A stretch of 64,000 nt of DNA, taken from assembly GCA_023053575.1 (NCBI GenBank), contig JAKZAP010000014.1:19556938-19620937 (forward strand). The letters run 5' to 3'. Positions 39,701-51,400 of this stretch are shown piece by piece. The DNA is from Branchinecta lynchi. Lineage: Eukaryota > Arthropoda > Branchiopoda > Anostraca > Branchinectidae. Under the pieces are notes generated by a model, which did not search any database, was not told the DNA's origin, and worked only from the letters and a program-made list of their open reading frames with translations. Within the stretch, counting starts at the first letter, position 1. The number at the start of each line of letters is the position of its first letter. A program made the translations under genes and the position numbers.

Positions 39701-42700
39701 AAGGTACGCGATTCATGGACCTAGACGTAAACATGTAGTTTGAGGCCCGCACTGGATCTCCCGTACGTTGGGTGAAGGTGGGACACCAGACCGGTAGGCC
39801 CACTGGAAACTTTCCGTAAATGCTCCGATTCGGGTTGATAGGCATATTTGACGGTTATAGTAGGCACAGATGCCAAATATGTGCCATTTACGTGTCCGAA
39901 CCTCTTCTTGCCATGGTGCTAGTGCTGTGGGGGGATTGAAGGCGGGTCCTGGAAATTTTCTGAAACGCTTAGGGTCCAAACGGGTTGACCTATCGAGATT
40001 AACTTGGCGATAGTGCGGCACAACTTATAACGACGACATACGTGAAATACAAAAAAAAAGAAACGAAAAGTAGGCTAAGACCAAATGAGAAATGATGATT
40101 CGGCGAATGGCCTACCTGATCATGAGAAGAGGCGTCATCAGATGTGCGTTTCTTGTCCTCGTCGCTAGGTGGGATGTGAAGCGCATTACGAACCAAGATC
40201 AATATCATCTCCAGTTGTATCTTATCATCGTCTTGCCGATTGTCCCAATCCTACAGAAACGAAAAATAATGACACAAAACAAAACAAACAATAAATTCAT
40301 TTAGTTTCAATTTTCTGTTTTCAATTCAGTCCGTTTTCCTTTGTTTACACCGACAACTGACGAACATACTGAGAGTGTTCCATCCTACTTACCGTAGTTA
40401 CTACGCATGACGTCCCGAATTCTGGCTTTTTGCCGTCAAGGCTGGAACGCTTTTTCCAGCAGAATATCATGCCACGGGCGAATCCGACCAATCACGTTAC
40501 AGAGATCCGTAGTTACTACACTTACTACGCTCCCGAGCGTGGTAAGCAAATAGTTACTATTAGTTACTATTTCGAGAAGGTTGGAACGGTCAGCGTAGTA
40601 AGTTTTGGTGAGGTTGGAACGGAAATAGTAACTAATAGTTACTATTAGTAGAAGGGTGGAACACGCTCATTGTGGTTCCACTTGGTCCCCTTCCTTCGGT
40701 CCCATGCAGCCAATAAAATGTGTTACAGTAGAAGAAGCACGACGAAGAAGAAGAAGCATATTCACGGTATCCAGCGAGAGGCACGTATATCAGTTACAAC
40801 CGCAAGAGAACCACCCTAGCGTCAATTGGTAAGGGTCCTAGGGTAATTACGATTTGAGAGGAATTCGATAACTACATTCGAATCCTATACCACAGTATAA
40901 TAGTAGGTGATTTCACTGAAGAGCTGTATTTAACATCTTGGAACTGAAGCTTGTTTCTAAGCTACGACGACGTACAAATCCAAACCCCTATCCTCGTCAC
41001 TAGGATACTAAATCAAGTTTCATTAAGATCCGATCCCCCGTTGAAAAGCTGGACATACCTCAAGATTCCGGATTCCCGCTCCCTCCACCCCCCCCCCCCC
41101 CCCCCCCCCCCGATGCTCAAATCGGAGAAACGACTGTTCGTAAGATAAAATTGATAGTCCCTGATATACCTCCAAAGTTACACCGTCCTAGCAAATGGGT
41201 AAGCATCTTAAGTCGGGACCACCGGAATTCCGGAACCATCCCTCTAACTCCCCGCACAGTGCTCGAATCCGGTCCGGTCTTGTCAAATATGTATCTAGGG
41301 CTTGTGCTTGTTCTTGCCACTAAGTTTCATCCCGATCCGTCCACCCCGAACATGTCTGACGATTTCCTGTTCCCCCCCAAAGTCACGGGATCCATTCTGG
41401 ACTTGAAGTTTGACATCTGAGACACGAGGTCTTTTCAAATACCAAGTTTCATTAAGATCCGATTCCCCGTTCATACGTCAACATTCCGGATTCCCCCTCC
41501 CTCCACCCCCCACGGTGATTGGATCGCGGAAGTGACTATCTCCAAGTTAGTTTGGTCGGGTCCCGGGTCAAGTTTCATCGTCCAAGCACATCTGGAAGTA
41601 CCGTAACTCGAGATGAGTGGCCTCAGAGACCGACAGACAGATCGACGATCGGACAATTACCTTAATTTGCACTTCGGAGCGAATTAAGATCAGTCTTGAT
41701 CTGTTGAATCAAGTTCCATAACTGAATCAAGTTCCATCCTGATCTGTTTGAACAAGAGCCATAAGAGAAATAAGAATGGCACTAGTGAGTAAGCAAGCAG
41801 TCCGCGGTTGATTGACTGGCTTCATCTTACAAGTTTGTTACGCTCTCTCGTAAATTGATTGCGATGTAGCTCTTTATAGTTGTTACATTTTTTTTATTTT
41901 ATTTTTTTTTAATTTATCACACGTCATTTCAAACAGAAAAGGGACAGAGTACCAAAACGAAAAGAAAAACAAAACAAAAGCAAAACGTAACACTTTCATA
42001 GGAAAGACACACAAAAATCGACAATTACTAACTGAGACTCTCTGACTGACTAAAAACCGAACACGATTACATACATATACACTTAAACTTTGAGAATTTT
42101 GCTCCAAGGGTGGGACTGGTTTTTAGTTGTACTTGCTCAGGTTAGAAATAGCAAGCTCAGGGTCTTTTATGTTATATATATATTCATCATTTTGGTATTT
42201 CTTGTCCAAGGGGGGAGCCGAAGTAAGTATTTGGAGAATCTGAAGAAAGTGGAACGGAGTTTATTTTTTTCACTAGCTGAGAATATTTGCCAGAACGGAG
42301 CTAGGTAAAGAAATTGAGGTATTGCAGCGGAGTTATAAAGGGAAGCTAGGATTTTTCGGTTGAAACGGGTTACATTCTTTACAAGTAGAGAATAGGAAGC
42401 GCATATTTTTCTTTCCAAATGTTCATATAGAAGCCGGCGGGTGTGTTTTAATGACGAGCCAATGTGGAGACCAAGGTAAACAATGCTCTCAACGGGTTTT
42501 ATATTGATATCACCAAGAGCAATGGAGGGCATGGGGCCTTCAGCTTTCCAGTTAAATAGTACAACGTCTGACTTAGCCGAATTAAATTCAAGACCTTGAT
42601 GAACGTATTCCTTTTGCATAATTTTAAAATTTTCTTCTACCCGTTTGATTGACCTGCTTAAATTAAAAATATCGTCGGCATAACATACGAGAGAAATGTC

Positions 42701-45700
42701 AATGGGTTGGAGAACACATGAACAAAGACATAAAGACTGCGCTTCTAGGACACTATTATTGAACAGTGATGGCGAGGAGATAGCCCCCTGCCGAGTACCC
42801 TTACGAACTGGGACTGAATGACCACAATGACAAGGGTTAGGTGACCGTGTTAAATTTTGAGGCAGAGTAAGCCTTACTCGGAGCCGCGAGTACATATTCC
42901 GCAAGGACATTATGACAGAGCGATTCCCCGCTATATATATACTTTAATTACTTTTCATACCGTTCTGTTTAGCTCGGCGGAAAGAAGAACAACAATTATG
43001 ATAATATATAACAATAACGATAATACCATGATGATACTATATAATATATCGTATTGTTCTAGTGTTTCCTTCTTCTTTTCTTTCTTTCTTCCTACTGATG
43101 GGTGAAAAATACATTTTTATTATTATCATTATAAACGCTATTTCGGTCTCCCGGAAAGACAATTACTCCCGAATGAGACGGTAGAAATATAATACTTACC
43201 AAATTCAGGAGTTCCTGTAACCGCTTAGAAACGGTTTCCCAAAACCGAGAACTGGAGAACGCTTCCTTGAAGGATGACTGGTGACTTTTGAGTTGGAGGT
43301 AAACGCTTCTTGATTCCCGATCAGCGGGGATTTCCTCCCTCCATAAAAGGAGCGGAGGGGTAGTGAGGTTGACTAGAAGCCTGAAAATAAAAAAATTCAA
43401 CAATAATTTCGGCGAGGGAGACGATGACCTAGACTACTTGTTTGCACGGTGTCGCGAGCTCTCGACTTTAAGGGAATCTTGCTGGGGGGATAGGGAGATA
43501 CTGTTTCCTGATCTCATGAAGAGCACTTCTCCCGGTGGAGTTAGTGCAGTATGTAGATTCGTACTGAACAGTGTTAAAATAAAAGTTGATCGGGCGAGTG
43601 CAGTTTAGTTTATGTAGTTTGGTAACAGTATTCATTATGAAGTTTTATATTTAGTTGTGTGTATGGTCCTTATTCATGTCAATCAATCAACCAATCAAAT
43701 CGTTTATTGACAAACCAACTTCGTAGCTTTCTTCGTTAGAAGATGCTAATTGCGCTGGTCATACAGTAACAAAATAAATATATTAAACTAATTATTCACT
43801 TTGTTAAAAATCTCTGTAAAAAAAGACACAAACGAGTTCATGAACCTTGAAGTTGGTCCTCTGACAGGCACTAGTTTGTTTTGCTGTCTTGTCCTGCTAT
43901 TTGTCAGAGCATCAGGGGGGAGTAATGATCGGTTCTTTTCGTTTACCAATAGTTTTTTTCCAAAGTTTAATATCAGTTCTTTTCTTCGGTTGTTGAGGGT
44001 CGGGATTCTCAACACAGACAGTGCTTGCTCGTAAGACTGATAGCCAGGACCCATTATAATTTTGCACGTTTCTGTACGGATTCGAGCTCTTCTGATAGTT
44101 AGACCGTATTTTGTACTTGGGGTCCCCACACCGGGCAGCAGTATTCCAAAAGGGGCCGCACGTGGGTAAGGTATGCGAGGCGAAGTTCAGGGATTGTAAC
44201 GCCAAGCCTACGCATTGACACTAAGGTCAGCAGTGAACACTGTCCCTTTCGCACTAAGCTTTCAACGTGGTTATTCCAAAATATTATTCCAAAATAGTAG
44301 CACTTCTTGCAATTGGCAACGGCGAGACAGGCATGACGATATCGCGTTTAAGCATGTTCAATCCGATGTGTGGTAGCATGAATGAGAATTTAAAACATTT
44401 ATTGTGTTAGAAACTATAAACTTAGGTACAAAAATTTTGGAGTGAATGGTTCAGTTTACTGTTACTGTTACTGTTTACTGATGACAGCCAGCTCTACCTG
44501 CGACATAGATCAGTAATCTCTAAGATCAAATCTCCAACCATCACTGAGGAAGATGCTTCCCTGGTTCCATTGTAACAAATTGGTTGTCAACACTTCGAAG
44601 ACTCTTTTTATGTTTTTTTCAAGAACTTCTACTGCAGTATCAACGTTAAAAGAGATTGAAGTCACATTTGGAGGTCATGTGGTAAAAATCAATCGAGTGC
44701 AGACAACACGGTATCTTGGAGTCGTTGTTGACCAGAATTTAAGTTGGAAAGCTCACATCGCTAGCCTAAGACTTAAGTTGGGAAGGAACGTAGGTGTAAT
44801 GCATCGTCTCAAATTTTTTCTTCCTTTTTCTGCTATAAAATCAATTTATTCTTCTCTTGTTCATTCGTATATTAATTATTGTTCGATTATTTATTTGAGT
44901 ACGTTTCAGTCTCATATTTCTCCTATTGTGAAGTTACAAAACAAAGCAGTGAGAATCCTTAAGATGTTATTTTATTCCCCAGTTTCTCTTCCAGGTAAAT
45001 CTCCAACTAAAAGTCCTTACAGTTATTTTAATATTATTCCTGTTAGACAAATCCTAGTTTTTCATTGTATACTTTTCCATGTCCGTTATCTAAAGGATCT
45101 GCAACCAGTTTGCTTCAAATAATTTTTTCCAAGCTCTCCTTCAGTCCAACCGTACAATACTCGTCGTCCTTCAAGTAAGCTTCCTATGCCTTTGATTGTT
45201 TCCGAGCGATCAAGACTTTCCCATAAAAATATTATTACTAAATACTGGAACAAATATGAATCTTGTTTTAATCAGAGTCTGTCGCTCATAACAATAAAAG
45301 CTAAAAATAAAGCTGTACTTATTGATGAATATTAGTTTGTGAGTAGCTCCCGGCCTTTCAACTATCGGATAAATAATAATATAATTATAAAAATACAAAT
45401 TTTTGGTATATATTTTTTTGGTGTGAGATAGAGTGAGAAGTGTGATGGCATCCGTTTGTTCTGGGTTTGTTTGTTTATCCCGTTTCTTGCCCGGCTTTCG
45501 AGCCAGTCTCCCTGCTGGGGACGTTATGTGAATATTGTTAAATATGTATGTTTAAATAATAAAAGAACTTGAACTTATTCGAAATATTCAGTAGGTAGAA
45601 TTGTGTAGCAAATGACATCTAAACTCTTTGATGTGGCCCTACTAATTATTAACTAATTTTAAAGTGCGCTAGTGGTTTCAGAATCCCGGCTTAGGGGAGC

Positions 45701-48422
45701 TGCGGAACAGAGTGAAGAGCGGTGAGCAAAGGGGTTAGAGACCCAGCAATTGGTAAGCTGATGCAAGTAAATGTCTGTGAAGTTGTTTATTGTTCGATAC
45801 TTTAGTTGTAGAAAAATCTTGCTCGCATCCCAAAGCACAGAGAAGGTTGGTTTCGAGCAGAAAGAGAGTATTTTGGGGCCGTCTGCGACTAGCTTCGCTA
45901 TTTATTTTGATATTCCTATTAGTGGTTTTTACGAGGTATAAAGAAGACCCGGAATCACTTTCGGTTGGTTTTCTCGCTCCAATGTAGGAGATGTCTTGCA
46001 CTGGAAACCAAAGCAGCTTTCAGAAACTGTTTCCAGAAGACTAGAGTAAACCTACGTGGAAAGTTCGAGCAGGAAAAACAAACTAATAAAAGCAACATGG
46101 CAAACTGGATGGGAGTGACTTGGTCAGAACACAAGAATATACAACCATCTAATCATCTAAGTTATGATTTTTAATCGCCGTCTTTCTGATGTGGTAGAAG
46201 TGGACATTGGTGGCCAGCCGTGCAACCCAAGGAGTCTCTGACGTACTTGACTCTACCTCTGGGAACCAGCATCCGTGCCACCCGTTCGCTTCTAAAAACA
46301 TTTCTTTCTGATAGAGTTCGTAAAGCATACGGAATCCTTGTTTTGATGAAATTGAAATTTAATAGATTTATTCTTGCTAAAATGTATAATTCATTTGTTG
46401 CTCCACATTTTTTCTTTCAGGTTTGTTTTATGTAAGATTTATATCATTTTCGTTTGTTGTGTTTTGTTGTTTGGGGGTCACGTAAGGTAATGTTTTTCGT
46501 TAATGTTTTTGTTTTGTTTTGGTTTCGGTACATGGTCTCATTCTCCATACTCTCTCTACTCTTTTTTTTTTTTTTATCTCTACAAGTTAGCACAGCCTCG
46601 CAAGCCCCGCTTTTGTTGTGCTATTGAAAACAAAATGTTAATTTTCAATAAAACTGTTCTACTACTACTACTACTACTACTACTATTGCTTTGGCTCCTT
46701 TTTGGAAGCTGTTTTCATGCTCAGATATGAAAGAGATTCGCAAATCTTTTATGTAAAGTATCTGCTGAGGATTCCACCTTGGACAAGTAATAGCAGAGTG
46801 TCTTCAAAGTATGGCGTAGCAAGACCTCTTTCTGTTATTCGGGTAAGGCGAGAGCGCTTCAAGCGCAGCCTTAAAGTTTAACTGAAAAGGGTGAGAAGGG
46901 ACAGTCTTATTACCCCTCACTTATTTACTTAGAGAGGCTTGAAGACCCGATGAAAATGCGTTACTTTGTTGCTCAACTATTCACGAATAACCAATTTTCA
47001 AATAGTGGAATTTCCCTGTCAGATTTGTGGTACTACCTGTGTTACATGCTTGACGAAAAAGATTTATGAACATTTTTTTGTTCAGGCACTAAGCAGTCTT
47101 CGCCAAGCTTATCACCGCCCACTAAAACGCCGCGTCTGTGTGCTGATTCAAATATCCCGCGTCATAGTAGAATTTACGCTGTGGGCAGGGCCGTAGATAA
47201 TCTGAGCCTCACTACGAGAGCAGATAGTGGAATATCAAAAAATCTCTTAGCAGAATCCAAATAACTCAGCGTATTCAACTAAATGATACAAAAATAAGTT
47301 TGCTTTTCAGTTAAACTTTAATGCAGCTCAGCAGATGCTTTACTCAGTGTAAATTATGTCAGTGTGTGTAGTTTTCTTTTTAAGTTGCGTGTGTTCTTTC
47401 CATGATTTCTGTTGACAGTAATGTTCTTTTCTATCATTTATTCTTTCTTGATTTTTTCTTCTTCTTCATTTAATTACTCCGTCTTTTTGTACGTTTGTGC
47501 ATCATGATGGGAAATAAATCTATTATTGTTATTAATAGAAATAAGCCTAACTGTTTATCGTAATCTTTAACTTTACTTGAGTTCTCAGCAGTCGAAACTG
47601 GAACTGAAAAGCTATTTTACAATGTCCTCAATGAGCTTCGATCCCGGGAAAATGATTTTGGAATCCCGCGAAACTTTCTCTAATATTTTGGTTAGCTTCC
47701 CATTAGTTCAAAGGCACGTATCTGGAATGGATTTGAGGCTAGATACGTAGAAAATATATTCTTGAATCCCCGAAAAGTATTACGTACGAGAATCGGTGTT
47801 TCTATTCGAGAATTGATGAAAAGTCTTCGAGCTTTTTATAATAAGTCTTCGAGAAACTACAAAAAGTATTCGACAAAAAATAAAAAATTCCAGAATTTTT
47901 TAAAGTATTTGACATTTAAACTGAAATTATGTACTCAAGAGTGACGACTCCCGACCATTTTTCTCCTAAAAGTCGGCCAGAGTAGACCGACTGACACAAC
48001 AGAAAAGATTTTTTTTTTGCGTGATGCAAGTCCTTTGATTGGCTTTTAGAGCCCCCTCCCCCTCCCTACCGTTTCCCTGCTAGTTGCCTATGACTCTCTT
48101 AGACCTATGCAAATCTAAAGTGTATTTAAAATTCTTTGTTTCACACTTTACGTGATGTACAGAAAATATAGCCATCTTGATGGGGATGGTCTAGATCATT
48201 TTCTTTTCAGGTGCCAGGAGCTTTCACACTTAAGGGGTTCTTATTTTCTGGGAATGGTGGGCAGCTTCTTGGTATCTTCCGCTCTACGTCACCAAGAGTG
48301 ATTGTTTCTTTTGTTAATTTTTTGCAAAAAGCACTCGAGCTGAGAAGTGCCGTTTCTTAGTTTGTTTAGTTTCCTATGAGTTGTTTGTTTATCCTGTATA
48401 TTTACTTTGGATTTTTCAATAC

Positions 48423-48462
<40 letters not shown>

Positions 48463-51400
48463 CAAGGACTGATGTATTCCAACTCGGATTTACTTCTTGT
48501 CATTTTAGGTTTGATCTGTCGATATTTTCAAGTCCTAAGGATTAATTGACAGTCTCATTATCGCGATGTTGTTACTGGTGTTGTGCTCATTAACGCGATT
48601 GTGCAGCGGAGGCCTGCGCGTACTGTAAACAACATGAATTACTTATGAAATGTTTTTTTATTACTGTCGGTGTGATAAAGGATAATTAAGATAAGATAAG
48701 ATTTGCACAAAAAGTCCATAGCAACAAAATAAACTAAAAAGACAGCCATCTAGTAACCTACTTTAAGCAAATTTTTCGGTGTTGAAAAGGGCCCCTGAGG
48801 TATCTTGCCAGCCTCACATCATCAAACTGACGACTACCAACCATACTACACATCCATTTCTCATCAAACACCCTCACGCATTCTCTAAACACCTCATCCC
48901 TCATCTCTCTCAATCCTTCATATTCACTCACGACATGCATAACACTTTCATTCTCACTTACACACGTTGGAAAGGAGAAATACTGACAACGTTCGGAAGA
49001 ACTTCCTGTATACTTTCTTCTTCTCCCAAGCGGTAAAAACATCTGTCATAAGACACCACACCAACTTTATTTCCTCCCTTATTTATACATTTCTCCGTGC
49101 AAAGAGACTAAGTAAGAGAACTAGGCTATAATTGTCACCAGTACTGAAGGAATTACATCTCCTCGTTCGGACGTCAAGCATTTTGCTATCTGAAAGCTCA
49201 GAGGCGTGTTGGTGGTACTAGATGGCCTAGAAGGTGTCGACTATACCTCAGCCTATTATGCGTTGCCCGTGACGTCACACGAAAAGTCTAGATTTTCCAT
49301 TTACTAATGGAATTGATTGTTCCTAGAACGGTTTATAAATGTAAACGAGTCCGGCGGCTCGCTGGCGGCTCGGCTCTATAAAACTAAATACAAATATATA
49401 TTCTGCAATATTAATTTAATCGAACTAATACCGAATTAATAACAAAAATGTCAGGGGTCGAGCCTAATAGGCTGAGGTAAAGTCTATATCGTCCAGAAGG
49501 GATATAACTTTTTTTACTGTTTTCTTTTTTCGCGGGATTAAAATACCAATTCTTTGTCCGCCGTTGAGCATACGTGAACAGAGCGCCCGTCCCGGGGACT
49601 TCCTACACTGTAAAAAGTTGCTCCAGTAAAGATTAAAGTTAACTGCTGTATTTGCTACTGGGATTAATCTCTACTGGGATAAAAGTAATCCGAATTAGAG
49701 ATATCTTATACCAGTAGAGACAAGAATAATCAAAGTAGCAAATACTGAAGGCTTTTTTTTACAGTGTACCAGACGATGAAGCTGGTGCAAAGACGGTGAA
49801 TGAATTCAAAAAAGGCTGTAGATATTGACTTGTTTCCGGTCTCAGCATTACGTAGAGAGTTTTGATTTGATTAGATTTCTGGTCCCAAATTTGTCTTTAA
49901 ACGAGTTTGGGCTTCTTTTTGGGATACGTATGACATCGCAAAAGTTGTCCGTCTGTAAGTACGATAACTCTCGACGGGAATGCGATATTTTGATGAAACT
50001 TGGTTTGAGGATTTATTGGGTCAACGGAAAGGTTGAGTTCGTAGATGGGCTATGTAGCCCTATATTTAGGGGTGGGGGAGGGCGTTCAAACTAAGGGGCA
50101 AACAAAATATTTGTAAACAGCTAATGAGACTAATGAGATTCAGGGGTAAAAAGACATGCTGAAAACGATTATGAAAACAATTTCCCGTCAGACAAGTAGT
50201 TCGCCCGGAACCCGGCTAAAACCGGAAAGTCTGTTAAAAGTAAAAGTTTTACTTGATGTTGATTAGATGTTCGATTTAGAGGTAAGAAGATATGCTGAAC
50301 ACTGAAAATCTTTTTCTACTCGGACAAGTAGTCCGCCCGGAATTCGACCAAGACCGGAAAATTTGTTAAAAGCAAAAGTTTTATTTGTAGTTGATTACAT
50401 GTCCGTTTTAGGGGTAAGAAGAGATGCTGAATCCATACATGACACTCATTTTACCCGGGCATATAGTTCGCCCGGAATCCGGCTGAAACCGGAAAATCTG
50501 TTAGAAGTTACGTTTTTATTTGAAGTTGATTAGATGATGGATTTAGGGGTAAGGAGATACGCTGAATTCGTTTTTAGCTTTATTTTTTTCGCCGGAGAAA
50601 AAAAATGGCAAAAGAAAAAAATGGCAGAAGTAAGGCAGGAAGTTTCGATCTGTTTCGTCAAAATAGATTTGACTTTAAGGGGTAAACACACATGCTGAAT
50701 CCATATCTTAACTTGGTTTTCTCAGATTATTAGCTATTTGGCCTTAATCTGTTTCTGAATTTTAACAGTAAAAACGTCCAAGGAGTCTGGCGAACGCTGG
50801 ATCTGGCCCAACTGTCTGGATCAAATACTGAATTTTTGGGATCCCATCGAAACCTTTGGTCTTGTTTAAGTGAGAGGCGTGAAAACCTTTAACAGCGGTA
50901 TTTTTTTTGTATTTTTCTTTCCACAAGACATGCACTGGTCGCACGCTTCCCCCTCTCTGAAGCTTTGGATTTTCTCCTTGACCCACGATGGGAAGTAAGT
51001 GCCTACCTGAGTGAGAAGTTCAAGATTCCCTTGTCTTCACCGCAGGTGATGAGGAGAGGGATCAGATGTCTCTGGACGATCTCATATTCTCCAAGAAGCC
51101 GTCGGACGGAAAAATAATCGTTGTCTCTTCTTAGATACCGGAGAAGCTCTTTCAAAGACTCTGAAATACACCAAGGAATTAAACAGAGAGCACGTTCCAC
51201 CCTTCTAACAATAGTAACTATTAGTTACTATTTCCTTTCCAACCTTACGAAAAGTTACTACGCTGACCATTCCAACCTTCTCGAAATAGTAACTACTTTC
51301 TTGCCACGCTCGGGAGCGTAGTAAGCGTGGCAACTACGCATCTCTGTAACGTGACTGGTGGGATTCGCCCGTGGCATAAAATTCTACTGGAAAATAGAAA

